DNA from: Rhodamnia argentea
Lineage: Eukaryota > Streptophyta > Magnoliopsida > Myrtales > Myrtaceae
Direction: 5' to 3'
NCBI RefSeq assembly: GCF_020921035.1
Contig: NC_063153.1
Location: 16,368,001 to 16,432,000, forward strand
Length of the DNA: 64,000 nt
Below are positions 47,187 to 60,500 of this stretch, in pieces. Each line of letters opens with the position of its first letter. Within the stretch, counting starts at the first letter, position 1. Below the pieces are notes generated by a model that searched no databases, had not been told where the DNA came from, and saw only the letters and a list, made by a program, of their open reading frames with translations. The translations under genes were made by a program, and so were the position numbers.

Positions 47187-47959
47187 TGTTGAATAGTGTT
47201 AGGATATTCAGATATCCTCTATAGCTATTTAGGATTATACATGTTTGATTTGATTTTTTTAGATAGCTATTTCATGAAGTCTATAAATAGACTGATGCAG
47301 ATTGAAATATACACAAACTTCTCAACCCTCTCTTCTGCATCATTATTTCCAACATGGTATTAGAATTGTGCCTGTGCCTGGCTTACTCTGTTTGTTGTAG
47401 AGCCATATCGGTTGATCGCAAATGGCTTATTCTGTTTGTTGTAGAGCCATATCGGTTGACCGCAAACGACGCATGCTGTTCGACGCTAACCACAAAGGAC
47501 GCATGTTATTGGATTCTCAACTTTTCACTTTTTGTTTGGAGAAGCTAATACCACCTGCATATTTGCCGTCATTAGATGATCAACGTATTAAAATCTTGTC
47601 GTCAGTGGAAGGCCGGAGCCAACACACGCACCCCATGCATAGCCGCGCCATGGATCCACTATGCTCGACGTTGTGCAACCATGGTTTCGACCATTTCCAC
47701 TCTCTGATTTCACGCCGATCAAAGATTTTGGGACACTATCCGGATTTTGTTCAAACTCAAATTGATTTGTTCATTGCTTTTGGGGGACAATATTAGAGAT
47801 ATTTAGGATATTCCCTTTGATTTTCTGTCTCTATTTTGATGATATATAGCTGATTTTTTTATTAATGTATAAAAAAAATAGGCTAATATAATCTTCGTTG
47901 GGATACATCGAAATATAAATAAATTTCTCAATCATCTCTTCCACATCATTATGTTCGCA
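47187..47959 (+). mobile_element. TRIM or internally deleted Copia-type element
   Basis: The 5' LTR (47,187-47,354) begins tgttgaatagtg and ends ttccaaca. It has a TATA box ctataaatag at 47,281-47,290. It is followed directly by tggtattagaat, a good match to the initiator-Met tRNA primer-binding site (tggtatcagagc). The diverged 3' LTR (about 47,791-47,959) shares tttaggatattc and catcattatgttcgca and is preceded by a purine run (tttgggggaca). The internal part is only about 435 bp without gag-pol. A terminal repeat retrotransposon in miniature fits best. The target duplication is not clear. Confidence 0.65.
47281..47290 (+). promoter_or_regulatory. TATA box in TRIM 5' LTR
   Basis: ctataaatag lies in the LTR about 65 bp before its 3' end, as expected for U3/R. 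Confidence 0.55.
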
Positions 47960-49674
47960 GTGTGACCCTCAAGAGCTCGAGGCCAATCTCGCACGAAACA
48001 AGCTCAGGCCAAGCTCGGGTGACCTCGCCATCGCGAGCCACATGGATCTCGTGCCACAGACGGACACACGGACGAGGGAGAAGGGTGCGGACAGCAAGTG
48101 AGGGCGAGGGTGTCGTCATCGACGTTGGCGTGGGGCCATAGCGTCGAGCTGCTCGACGCCGTCGGGCTGGCTCTCGATGGTGGCTGCGCTGTGCTGCGAT
48201 GTGTGGCGATAGAGAAAGAGGGAGGGAAAAGAGTGTGGGAGCAGGGTCTGGGTGTAGATTATGGGTGTGCATGAGGGCAAATAAGGTTTTTCAAACTTGA
48301 GTAGCATATTTGACATGGGAGACAAAAGTTGTAAGAGTTTTTCTTACAATTTTCCCTATTCGTTAGTTGAGCACCATCGGACTGAGTCTTATGTTTTGGT
48401 CTCTTTCGCATGTCGGAATCTGAAGATTCTGAACTAAAGAGATCACGGAGGATCACACCCAGAATCATTCTCTGAAAATGAGTTCCGACGAAATAAAGAA
48501 TTGACAGATGTTAACTCTTAAGCAAAGAGAATTCGAAAGGGAAAGTTTTGAAATACTTCATTAGTTAGAGAGCTATTATAATCTCTCAAATAAAGAAATG
48601 GGTTAGACTCCATTATGGAAGGCCCTGTGGTATCAAGGAGGACCTTTGCCGATAATCATTGTTACGTTGAGGGGTAAAAATAATTCCTTAAAAAGAGTGC
48701 TATTAAATCTCAGATTGTTCATCTCATTCGCTAAATTTTCTAACACCCCTGCATTGCACCTCTCTCCATAAAGGCCAATGAATTTTGGCTAAGTAGAAAG
48801 ACAGGAAGAACTGAGCACCCAGGGCAAGAGAATGAGAGACGTTAATCAGTCTTCCTGTTCTGTTGCAGTATGTGAGAGCAAAAATGAGACTTTAAGATCA
48901 CCAGACCAGGATTTTCAGTCCATCGAATACCTCCCTAATGCAACACAAAAGAAGGGTTTCCACAGGAAAAGCCCACTCTAACAGTCCAAATGGCTTTTTG
49001 CATTGAGTTTCTCCCACTCTTTCTCAGCAGAAATGCGCTTATCGCATGTGCGTAAGGACGATGATGTTCCTCAGTATGCAAAGTAGACATTTTCACGCTT
49101 CGGTTGTTTCGAGATTTTGGAGTTCTAATGACGGCGTTTAGGTCCGGCGTGAACACGTCGATGAGCAGATTCACATGCCATGGTCAATTGAGGTTAGTTC
49201 ATCTAGAGTTCAAGGGTTGGTTAGCACATCTCTTTCTAATCCCTCTAGTTCATGACTTAGGCATTGCAGTCAATTGAGGTTAATTCAGGCATTGCAGTCA
49301 GTCTATCTGGCTATCCTTTTCTGTGTAAAGCAAGTAGTTTAATTTTCTTTTTCCTTCACGTTGACATGTGATTAATGCGAAGCCGAGGACTGTGACCTCA
49401 GACCACACAATACAACTTTTTATATACTGGAACGGGAGTTTACCTTAGTGATCATGTGGTGCATAAAAGAAGTTCAAGCAATGGAAGGATTTCAGACTAA
49501 TCTTGAGGAGAATCTCTAAGTTGTCTAGATCCTGAGGCTTCTTTCCGGGCGAATTTTTAAGGTAGTAACCACAGTTGTTCTGCACTTTTTCTTCTTTCTA
49601 GTTTGATACAATTTGAGTTCTCACTAAACGGCTCCAGATTCTCTATCTTCATTCAAGAGCATTTCCTAGGGAAA
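47960..49674. other. Intergenic and upstream region of the TPX2-domain gene
   Basis: 47,960-48,260 is GC-rich with open frames but no domain. From about 48,500 it is probably promoter and leader of the next gene. A polypyrimidine tract ending ttctttctag (to 49,600) could be the acceptor of a leader intron. Confidence 0.4.
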
Positions 49675-51359
49675 ATGGATGCTGGAGATTCAGTATATGG
49701 TGTCAACAGTGTTGAGCAGAGTGGGGTTTATAACTCCAACCAAGAGGTGATGATCACTGAGAAAGCAAACCGGGGTAGTGACGGTACTCCAGAGAGCAGA
49801 GTCCTTCCTTCTGCAGCGAAGAAAGCGGTCAACGGGTCGCCCCTCTCAGGGAAACTTTGTGGTTCAAACATAACTGAGGTCAATCCACTAGCGCTGAACT
49901 TTCCTCTTGTTCTTATTATTTCGCTTTAACCGAAGCTTATCATAGCGTTTTATGACTGGTGTTATGTTTGTGATCAAAGAGGGACGGCATAGGTTTTTCT
50001 GAGTACTCAGGACAACCCCTAGACATCGGTCTGAAAAAGAGAACGAAGATTGGGAAGAAGTTTGCGACTCCAGCCGAAGAAGACAACAATATGGTACTCG
50101 GTGCAGCAGATATGCCCAATAAAGGGATGGGCCGTCTTCCTTCTTACAGCTTCAGTTTTAAGTGCGCTGAGAGGGCTCACAAAAGAAAAGAGGTACTAGT
50201 TCGAATCTCCGTCGTAATAGCAGTTATCAACTGATCTGATTCTGCACATCAATGGCAGTTCTACTTAAAGCAGGAGGAGAGACTCCGCACGAAGGAAACG
50301 GAGAGAGCGATTATGCTGGCCAAGCTCAAGGTGTTGCGAAAAAACCTTGTTCTTTGGATTCTCGTGAATAGAAATTTCCGAACTTTGTCGTCAACCCCTT
50401 GCTTGGTTGTGTACAGGAAGCTGAAGAAGCAGAACTTGAGATGCTTCGGAAGAGTCTAGTCATTAAGGCAAAGCCAATGCCGAGTTTCTACTTCGAACGC
50501 TCTCCAATCCAGATGGAGTTAAAGAAGGTAAGCCCCGTTCTTATGATCGACATCAGCTGAGCTAATTATCTTTAGCGTAAATTTCAGTATGAACTGTGAA
50601 CTTATCATGTGCTATTCGTTTGCTAGTTTGTTGCTTGCGGATTTTGGTAAAACCAGCAGTAATTAGTCGGTCATGTTTTTGAACTCAAAATGAAATTTTC
50701 TCAGAGTATACATCTTCTCTGTACTTTTGGTTCATTTCCTTCATGTGCAGCCACAAGGTCTCAGAAGCAAATGCGATCGCACGTACGATCTAGATTTAAG
50801 CGGATCACATGATTTTGCACTTACCTTTCCTTGTATCGCTTTTCTAACTATGTGCCGCTTGCATATTTCGGTGTAAATCTGCCTCTACTCTCCCGAATTC
50901 AACCTCTTTCAGCTACTACTGTCTCTTTGACATGTCTCGAAAGCCGGAGTCCCGGATTTATGTATTGGCAATTTGACGCAAATCCCACTTCTTGTCATTG
51001 CCTAAGAAGCTTTCTTCAGATACAAGTTTCTTGATGTCATCTGTGCACGTTAACAAAAACATTCGCAGGTCCCAGCAACAAAGGCTAAATCGCCAGAGGA
51101 CGGCCTCCCCTGCAGCGCCAATGACAAAACCGCTCAAACGGGCTTCACAGCATCATCCCGGCCTCAGTTCATGAGGCCACTCAAAAGCTCTGTCCCGCAA
51201 TTTCCTACCCAGAAGAAGGTCAATGCACCGGAGAATCCCCCGTCTCTCGTCAAATCACCGCCCTGCCTGGTGGGAACGGAACACGGGGCCGGTAATCCCA
51301 CGTGCCGGGCCAACGAAATGCGGAAGATGGTTCAGAAATACAAGAGAGAGATGCATTAA
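49675..51359 (+). CDS. TPX2-domain, WVD2-like microtubule-associated protein
   Basis: Five exons: 49,675-49,878; 49,980-50,192; 50,259-50,330; 50,417-50,527; 51,069-51,359. All joins are phase 0, giving 296 residues. The TPX2 signature runs from about residue 126 (SFSFKCAERAHKRKEFYLKQ) through ERLRTKETERAIMLAKLKEA to LRKSLVIKAKPMPSFYFE. This segment binds microtubules in the WAVE-DAMPENED2/TPX2-like family, which shapes cortical arrays and anisotropic growth. A basic Pro/Lys-rich tail ends in KMVQKYKREMH. The first donor (gaggtcaat) is weak. It is chosen because the alternative read-through adds a hydrophobic tail and stops. The protein is at the short end for the family, but no truncation is evident. 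Confidence 0.88.
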
Positions 51360-51960
51360 TCAGAGAAACTGTGGTTATCTGCTTTGCATTATCGTCGAAT
51401 TATTGGTAAATCTTTTTGCATGGTCTACTATTTCTCCTTTGGAACTGTGTTAGTAATAACTAATAAGCAGCTGATTTTGCTGTCCTGCTTCTTGCTGATG
51501 CATGATGTGAGTGACTTGGTAAACACTTGGCCAAAGAACGGATGCAGAATTCTGAGGTTACCATGTCTGTTTGCTGATTAAGATCTGTCGTTTCATGTAA
51601 TCTTCTGTCCTTTCTTAACTTGATGAATCAGAGCTTTTCTTTTCCTTGTTCATATGTCTTTCAAGGTAGCTGCAGATCCATTGGACCATAAGAAATCATG
51701 CTTCAATCTCTCAGTAGGATGAATTTCAAAGTTCTCTCAGACGGCGTGCGAGGAAAACTGTAGAATCTAGTAATGTATGCGCAGGGCTGGCAATTCGTGC
51801 GGCCGTGCTAACACAACATGTATATTAAAAGGGTTACACGACATGACACGACACGACATGTTTATCTGTTTAAGATGAAAACTTTTATGTAAAACGTGTA
51901 AAGGCATGTTTAAATGCGAACTAACGTGCTTGAACATATCTAAATGTGTATGGCATTGAC
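51360..51960. other. 3' flank of the TPX2-domain gene
   Basis: The first 300 bases are probably 3' UTR. No other feature was seen before the hAT-like element. Confidence 0.4.
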
Positions 51961-53624
51961 TAGAGCCATCAATATGGGTCAATGACCCATATTTGACCCA
52001 CATTTTATATAAATTGATTGTTTGCGGGTTATAAGTTTTTAAATGGTTGAATGGAAATGGGTTTAAAATATTTAAGTTGAATCAGATGGGTCAAAAGGTC
52101 ACACACTTAAACCCACTTTCGACCCATATTGGACCCATTTTCGATCCATAAGGACAGCTTCCACAAGTTGCAAATGGGCCTAAGGCCTCAAATGCTCAAC
52201 TTGCTAATTTTTTTTAAATTTTCTATTTTTATAAGTGAATGAAAGAAATCAGAAAAGAAAAATTAAATTAAAAAATATTGAAACTGTTGTCCACCCCCTT
52301 CCATCGCCGGTGGCGGCCGGTCGTTGCTGTCCACCCCCATCCACCACCGGCCTCTATCGGTCGTTGCCACCCATTTGCCGATCGCCACCATCAATTTGTC
52401 GGTCGTCGTTGTTACTCCATTGGACGTTGCCAACCACCGCCAATCGCTGTTGGATGCCGCCATCGCCACCAACCACCGTTTGCCGTAGCCGTTGACCACC
52501 ACCGATCTCCTGAAAAAAAATGAAAGAAAAAATAAAATCAAAATTACTTTTTAAAAAATTTAATAATAAAATATTTTTGCCGAGTACTGGATCCACTAAA
52601 TGATCGTACTTTGAAAGCTGGCTAATGACTGAGTGCCTCCTCATGAATTGGAAACTCAAAGGGAGGTGTATGACAACACAAGAAAGGCCACCACTGCAAG
52701 TCTCACTATTTTTTCATGATTGTCGGCACACATAAAAAAAGGTCAAAAGTGGGGTCATTAGAGTAAGGCTCTCTTCTGGATAGCTGCGAAGCCTTCCATG
52801 TTTGTATGGATAACCTACAATACACGGCTCTACGAAGGTAGGGGTTGGGTTAGGAGCGTTTTCAATATGATTCGAGCCCGCGGCTGCGGCCTGTTTTCCC
52901 TTCTTTCACCCAATTCCTTGAAAATCTAAAGAATCGTTTGACTTTCTTCTAAGGAAACCGAAGAACCAATCTTGAGTCAATAGGAGCCCTATTTCCCTCT
53001 TTGCGACCTCATCACTTCCATTCCTTTCATCTAATGACCAGAGGTGAGTTTCATATAGAAGGGATGGCAAATGACCTTACCAGAACCCTCAAGCTTCACT
53101 TTGCTCCGAGCCGGACGTGTAATCATCAAGTCCCGGTGATCGTGAAGTCTACTCAAGTCGTTTGAGTCGGGGGGGGATACTACATTTTAGGGGAGTTCTA
53201 CTAGTGCCCAATAGCTTCTAAAAAAATCAGAAAAATTTAAAAAATTAAAAAAGGAAAAAATTTCACTATTTTTTTATTGCATGAAAGTATTTTAGTAATA
53301 TCATTTTTTTATTTACTAACTTTTTTATTGTTTAAATTTCTTTTTTTTTTATTTTATATGAAGTTTTTATGTGGTAACAAATACACGTGAAGAGCTTAAA
53401 ATAGGTTTAATAATTTATATAGATTTTATCTTAAAATATTAGTGTGATTTGATAATATGAGTCAAAACGGAACGGGTCGGGTCGGGTATAGGCCGGTTGT
53501 CGATTGGGTTGGGTCCAGTATAGGTCATTGAATACGGGTCAAAACGGGTTAGATCGATCAATATAGATTGGCCCATATTCGATCCGACATAGACTTGACC
53601 CAACCCATCCATTTAACACCTCTA
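51961..53624. mobile_element. Large non-autonomous hAT-like element
   Basis: The left end is tagagccatcaatatgggtc. The right end, reverse-complemented, is tagaggtgttaaatggatgg. Flanking octamers gcattgac (51,953-51,960) and gcgttgac (53,625-53,632) match at 7 of 8. Both subterminal regions are full of gacccatat/atatgggtc words. The interior carries a GC-rich ccaccgcc-type array (about 52,290-52,500) and a compositionally different block at 52,757-53,185. No transposase was recognised. Confidence 0.7.
52757..53185. other. Higher-GC block of possible organelle origin
   Basis: Inside the hAT-like element, this block has balanced composition and sharp edges, and lacks the repeat words of its host. 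Its texture resembles plant mitochondrial intergenic or intron DNA. I cannot name a gene in it, and its origin is a guess from texture. Confidence 0.25.
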
Positions 53625-53632
53625 GCGTTGAC

Positions 53633-54527
53633 ACGGGTAAAAAGTCAATATATACAAATAAATATGTCCAAACGCGTCATGGTTAGCACGTTACTTTTAT
53701 ACATGTCCAAATAGATTAACCCGTTTACGATACAACTCCCCTTAAGCTCGAACCGAACACGCTTGACTAGGTTTGGGCACATGTCGTTACGTAGCGAACT
53801 CCTAACAAATTGATAACCTAATCGGCAAATTAGTCTATTCGCATGAAAATTGGCGGCACAGAAAAATGAAATACACATAGAGTTACGACTCATTTGTATT
53901 GTACACACAGGATTTTTCGTTGAAATTTTCTCGAACCCCAAAAAGAAAAAGGAAAAAGCGAAAAAGGCAAAAAAAAAAAATCACTTTTTTAACCAAGGAG
54001 AAAAAGGGCAAATAACAAACAGTGAAAAAAAAAACCACAAATCAGCCCGGCCCAATAAGGGAACCGGAGCCCAAGTCTGCCCCGAGAAGGCATGTTTACC
54101 GACCAGATCCAAACCGTTGCTTCCTTGTCGGGAATTGCCACGTGTCGCACCCACGACGCACCGTGAGCGCAATTACACACGAACTCACTCCTGAAAAAAG
54201 GAAAAATAAAGAAAAAAGGGGAGAATTTAATAACTCCATAGAAATCGAACCAGAGAGTTTTTCTGTGTCATCACTTTCATCATCATCGTCACACTTCAAA
54301 TTCTCGTTCCTCGCACGAGATAACACCAGAGACGCGCACAGAGCGACGCAGACCCGCAGCGACAAAAAAGGGTAAGCAGCTTCCAGAGCTCTCTCTCTCT
54401 CTCTCTCTGCCCCTCCCTCTCTCTGTATTAGCTTCTTGCTTCTTGGGTCGAGTGAGGTGTTTGTGAGCTGAAGCTGAAGGCGTGCTTGTGTTTGTTCCTG
54501 TTTTGTGTGGCTCCCAGGGAAGCTGAA
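53633..54527. other. MBD gene upstream region and leader
   Basis: The promoter probably lies in 54,000-54,300. A possible leader intron runs from a donor at 54,372 (ggtaagc) to an acceptor at 54,516-54,517 (ctcccag). It would contain the (CT)n tract. No clear TATA box was seen. Confidence 0.45.
54391..54408. repeat. (CT)n tract near MBD gene start
   Basis: About nine CT units, with more CT-rich sequence to 54,425, upstream of the start codon at 54,528, either in the leader or in a leader intron. Confidence 0.85.
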
Positions 54528-57500
54528 ATGGCGAACTCGGTGGAGAAGGAGGAGGTGGTGTCGCTGGAGCTCCCCGCTCCCCACGGCTGGACCAAGAAGG
54601 TGTCTCCCTCTCCCATCCCTTTCTGTCTCTGTCTCTCTCTTTCTCTCGTCTCTCCGTCCCTCTCTGGCTTTCTTGCTTTCGTTCTCGCTGCCCCGTGTCG
54701 AGGTTTATGACGACATTTTTCGAGCCCTGACTATCTGGGGAATTTTCACTTTTTGGTTGGGAATTGTAATTTGTGTGCGGAGACTTGGTTTGAGGTAGGT
54801 GAAATTCGTTGGTCTCGCGAGGGGTTGGTGCGGAATTCGTGCTTCGGGGTTAGGTGATGGAGCTAGGGTTTCTGGAGTCCCGCCTGTTGTTCCGAAGATG
54901 GCACTGCTTAGGAAATGCACGACTCTGCAAATTGTCGTGGAGCTCTTTGAGTCGTGCGGGTCTCTGAATTTGTTGCTGCTGTATTGCGGAACGGGTTGGA
55001 ATTAATTCTAGTGCGTTATGGCTTTCTATATTTGTGACGAGGCGCTAGGGTTTCTGGGAGGGGAACCGTGCTTTGTTAGCACTTTTGTTTATTTCCTTCC
55101 TTCAGTTTTCGAGGCTTTAGTCTTCTTATTGTTTCCCCTTAACGTTCTCTTTATGCTAAGCGTTTCCTTGAACATTTTGGTCCATGCTTTTATCGAGACA
55201 GTGGGTTTTTGAATTGCGAAACACGAATTTTGTATCTAATGATGTTCTCTGTTTCTTCCTTTCCTTTTCCTCCTCCTTTGGTCTTCTGGTGGTGGATTTA
55301 ACTTGTCTTGTCTTTGGTCGGGAACTAGTTTTAGTCTTGAACATCAACCGTTTGTTTTGTCAGTATGATGTCCATGGGAAACTACGGTATTCTTTCTTTG
55401 GTCACTGGAAACCTTCCATGTTGGTCGAAAGTGGCAGTGGTGTCATTTTGAATTAGTAGTGCTGCACTGAGAAGAAAATTCCAAAAGTTACACCCCCTAA
55501 ACACACACACAAAGGAAAACACATTTTTGCCATTGTTTGGTACACTTAGGTTTGCATTGAGACATCGTGTGGAGTCAATGGTTTTTAAATGACTAAAGAA
55601 AGAATGGATCTTCTAACCAATCATAATTTTTTGCCTTTGTTCCATTACCTATGATTTGCATCAGACCTGATGTCCATTTATCTGTAAAAGAAATTGCTGT
55701 AAATCGAGTTAATTGTGTAATGTTTATTTTTACAAAGTCCGACCATGTAATAGAATCTGAACTGTTGGTTTTTCCTAATTGAAAGCCTAAAGGTGTATTT
55801 ATTTGGAAGCTTTGGATGGAAGTGAGTCATGATTTTCTCATCATTTTTACAAGAGTGTTACTTGCAATTTTCTTCTATTACATCAAGTGGGATTATCGTG
55901 CCAACTCTATTCTTATAAAATTCTTGAGCTAGATGAATTGGGTAGATGTCTCTTTCCTTTCTTTTGATTTTGAGTTTGGGGAGAAGAGTGAAAGCAAAAG
56001 GGGGTATTTTTTTTTTGGTTGTGGGTGTTGTGTGGGGGAGGGTTAACATTCTTGTGTTCAATGTTGAGGATATTGCATTTTCTTTCTCTAACTTCTTAGA
56101 AAGCATGTCTTCACCCAATATTGGTCCTTTTAATATGGCTGTATAAGCATTCCCATCATGTGCAAACTACTTGGCTTGCGTGAAATCATTTTGACTGAGG
56201 CATTTGGAGTCCACATGTGTGTGGCTTCAGTACTTTCGCCTGTTGGTGATTTTGTCAGTTCTCTATGACTATATTTTTCGCTAATCCTTTTGATTACGTG
56301 GCCTATAGTACTAAGGTGAGGGGTTTGTCCTGGTGTATTATTTGAAGAACATAATTATCTTCGATTTTCAATGTTTGAAGTTGCAAAGTGGAATAGGGGA
56401 AGAATTGATTTGTACCTACTAGGATGAGCTTCTCTTAGTTCATAGAAGTATAAAGGGAAATGGACGGATTTTTGGATGGTACCACTGGCCTTATTGGAGA
56501 ACTCAGGGGCAGTTTTGTTTCAAGCAATGTTTTCAGAATTCGTTTTCAAAGAAAATGGACTGAAAAAAAATTTCTTTTTCATTTCACTTTTTCTTGAATG
56601 CATGTTTAGTTTGTGAAAAAGACAATTTTCAATAACGATAAAAATTATTGATACATGTTTGTTTTTAGGTCTTCTCAAATCAAGTGATTTATGAAAAACA
56701 TAAAAACATGTCTGGGACAATTTTTTTTCCCTTTCTTATTTGGCTCAGACAATTTGCACAATGTATATCAATGCAAAGTTCAGCAAAAAGGAATATTTAC
56801 CTCTTGTATTTTTACATACATGCAACGTTGAAGATGCGTATACATGGCTTGCCAATGGTCCGCTTGCTGTGGCTTCCTATGGGTGCTTAAAACTGTTACA
56901 TTATCATGATGCCGTATAGCATGACCAAAAAAGAAATCCGTGGTACGCTTGGTCTTCGAAGCTTTAGGTGCTCTATTTGGAGTTGGAAAGGTGCAGTACC
57001 TAATTTGTGGCTGTTTGCTCTGTCAAACATTGCCTCTTTCTTGATTTGTTTGGAGAGGTGATTCTCTGAATTTCTGGACGTTGACATATTTGAGAAAGCA
57101 GAGTATAAACTGAGGTGAAGAAGGGATATCTCTTGGTTATTCCTTGGAGCTATTAGCCTATATAGGATAGAGCATAAAGATCGAATATCTTTTCTCTGAG
57201 GCTTTTGTGGTAAAAATAGATCAGAGAATACTGAAGGGATAGATACTTGAACGGAGGTACCATTTTGGTTTAGTGAACTCTAGGCAATCATTTTGTGAAA
57301 ATTGGAAACAAGAAAGCTGTCTGACAATTTTGAAGCTCAAAATGAATAGGTGGAATGCAATGCTGCATGGATCTTCTATTGATTAAGGAAGCTGTTCTCC
57401 CTTAACCATACCGAGGCTAAAAGTTCAGCAATAAATTTGAGGCTAATATTCATATGAGTGTATCACCTGGTCCTTTTAATCGACAAAGTTGGTTTTGGGT

Positions 57501-60500
57501 GATAAACGGTTGGAGTCTATTGGCTTGATAGATGTAATGGAGAAGACGATATTTAGAAAGGTTTGAGATGTAATATAATTTTACATATGATTTGCGAGAA
57601 ATATAGCTGCTGGTGGTGCCTTTTTTTGCAGCTAGTCCATTATCTGATAATTCACAAAAGGGGAAGGCTCAATAGCATGTCACTATATGACTGGCTTTAG
57701 ACTCCATCTCGGTTCAAAATGGGAAATAGGAACCCGAACAAGTGAAGAGACTAGCTTTGACTCATTTTTAAGGTACATTTATTGTTTGAGATAGATTTTT
57801 CTTGCATTTACATTTCGAGAAAGATCTGTCTTGCTTTTTTATTCACTGTTTCATGTGCCTCTAACCTGAGAATCAATTCTTATAAATAGAAAGATCCTCC
57901 TACTAATGTGAACCTGTATTCAGTAAATATTAGGATGAAGGAAGTTGGTCGGTCCACATGACAATAGATCTCTTGTACTCAGCATATGTCAGATAAGAAG
58001 GTGGAGGCTTCATCTAATTGTCAAGCGCTTCGAAACTAGTTACAGGTGGACTGGCATATTAGTGAGGGTGAACCTTGGAGTTTGATTTTGAATGGGGGCA
58101 AATAGAAAACCTTTGCAATTGATATCTAGTCTTGATCAGTAAATTTCCATATAATATGTAACAGCTATTCTACTATTAGCTGGTTGTGGTTTTTTATGAG
58201 AAAATATGAACAGTGTAATAGAGATTTGAGCAATGTTTAGTTTTTAGAAACTTGGAACTGTGTGTCCTTGTGATGAGACAAAGCCAATAGGGACTTTAAG
58301 TATACTTCAGTTGGTTTAAAGTGCAAGGTGGCAGCTGGTGGAAAGTATTGAATGGAGGAGTAACATGATCAGCTGAAGTGCTTCAAAGCATGATAATATG
58401 CAATTACATGGGAACATACATTGATTCAACCATGTTTTTCGAACTGCAAAATCAGAGTAGATGCTGGCGGTTGCTCTACAGATAACATCCGTTTCTGCAT
58501 GTGTGGAATGAGAACAGTCCAATTGTTCGAGTTATGGCATCCTGGTCAATTGTGGAATCATCTAGACTTCGGGTTCAACTTTATAGTTGCTGGAGTATTA
58601 TCTACTGTGGTTTATTCAAAGGTATTTGTGGTTAATCTGGATGCAGTTTGGCTTTTATGGGATTGAGTTCACCAGTGCAGTGATGCAATACCTTATAGAG
58701 GAGAGCTGGATTTTTTTGACAAGCCTTTGAAGTTATTGAACTAGTTTAGAGTAGATGATTAAGAACATAGGATGATGGTAATCATCTTGTCAACATATGT
58801 GAAGTCTTATAGTATGTATGTCAGACCAAGGAAATGAAAACTACAATATTATTTTCTTTTTATGGGTTGGGCTGGAGAAAGTATGATAAAGAGCAGGCCT
58901 TGAGCAAGTTCTATAAGGGTGAAGTACAGATTTAAGTGTTTGCCGTGGATGTAACCAATATTTACTCTTTATCTTCACTTTTCTCCACTTAATATAGTTT
59001 TCGCTGTTTCTTGGAATTAGATTGTGTTGCCTCGCATGCTCTCTTTTCATTGGAAGAGGTGCATCTATAAGAGAAGATCTCTTCCCCTCACTCAGTGTGT
59101 GCTGGGTTGAACTTGATGTTAAAAACAGATATGATTGGATTTGTTCATATTGATGTTCCTGTTAACCACAGTCCAATGTTCTGATGCGGGAATGTCAAGT
59201 TCCATTAAAAGACCATTTTCTGTTTATGCAAGCAAAGGGAGATTTCAGCCGTAACATGATCCAATGGGTTCCAATGAGGAGAATGCATTCAAGATGGAGT
59301 TCCTATAAGAGAAGAATCAATGGCTGAAGGGTTGTTTCCTAAATTAAGTATGTTTACTAATATGAGTAGGTCTCCTAGTTGAAGTTGGTTTCTTAATTTG
59401 ATGTTTCCTAGTTTTGTATTTCCTAGTTCAATGTTTCCTAAGTTTACGTTTCCAAATTGAATGTTTCCTTGTTTAGCATCCCCTCTATAGATAAGAGGTG
59501 CACTCTCAGTTGTATGCATGCAGTTTTTTGAGTTGACAATATATGAGAATTTCTCTCAAGTGAGTGATTCCTTCAGTTCTTTATTCAGTTTCCAGTTCTT
59601 TATCCAATTCGTTGGTGGTGAACCTTAAAGTTCTTTATTCTTGGCTGGTGGAACTTTTTTACCCCAAATTTCTTTTTTTGCAAGCGCATCAAACTCTTTT
59701 GTTTCGTGTAATTCGTTCAACAATTTCACCCAAACTCACCTTGCATCATTTTCTTGATTGATAATGGCTTAGTAATGGACTCATTTGATTGGGAAAACTC
59801 AGAATTTGAATTCTTGGATGAAAACCTCCAATACATTTGATCTACTAACCAGCCGTTATCTCTTCTTCTACAAAAACTCTTTTTTTTTAATTCTTTTCAA
59901 CCATTGAAGCATTTTCTTTGACCAGAGGATCATGCAACCACCCCTAAACTATCTACTTTTGCAGATACCTACCTCATGTTTTACCGGGATCTTTCAATTT
60001 TTTTTTCTTCGGTCGAGACATGTCAAATCATTTTAATTTTGTCTGGAATCATGTTTTTAAAATTTGTTATCGACCTGGCTTTAAGGTTAAAGAAGGTGCA
60101 TTGACTTGATAAATTCATTATTCCTAGTTTAGTGGAATTTTGTTTTTCGGTTAGTTTTCTAGCCCCCCAAATTTTCCATATGTGAAATTTTGTGGGACCA
60201 CCGCTAAGTGTTCTAAAAGCCTAAAACTTCCTCTCATGCTTAGTCTTGTCTTTTTGCCTAGTATATATGGGGAGGCAAATAGGGGCCTGGAAAGATTTGA
60301 ACTTATGACCTCATGCTCTGATACCTTGTGAAATTTTGTAGGACCCCACTACCAATTGTTTTAAAAGGTTAAGCTGTTAGATGAATGGCGTGATTAAATA
60401 TTTAATTACTCTAACACCATATTATAACTTGTATTGCATGTGAGTACGAGTCTTGAGTTGTTTCTGCTGTAAGAGTAGCTTTTTCCTCCCACTTTAGTGT

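Noticed and set aside
52757..53185. Group II intron domain in the higher-GC block
   Set aside because: The word gagccgtgta recalls domain V, but no matching lower strand of the hairpin was found.
60050..60400. Second gene inside the MBD intron
   Set aside because: No coding frame of useful length; the only familiar word is a retroelement primer-site motif.
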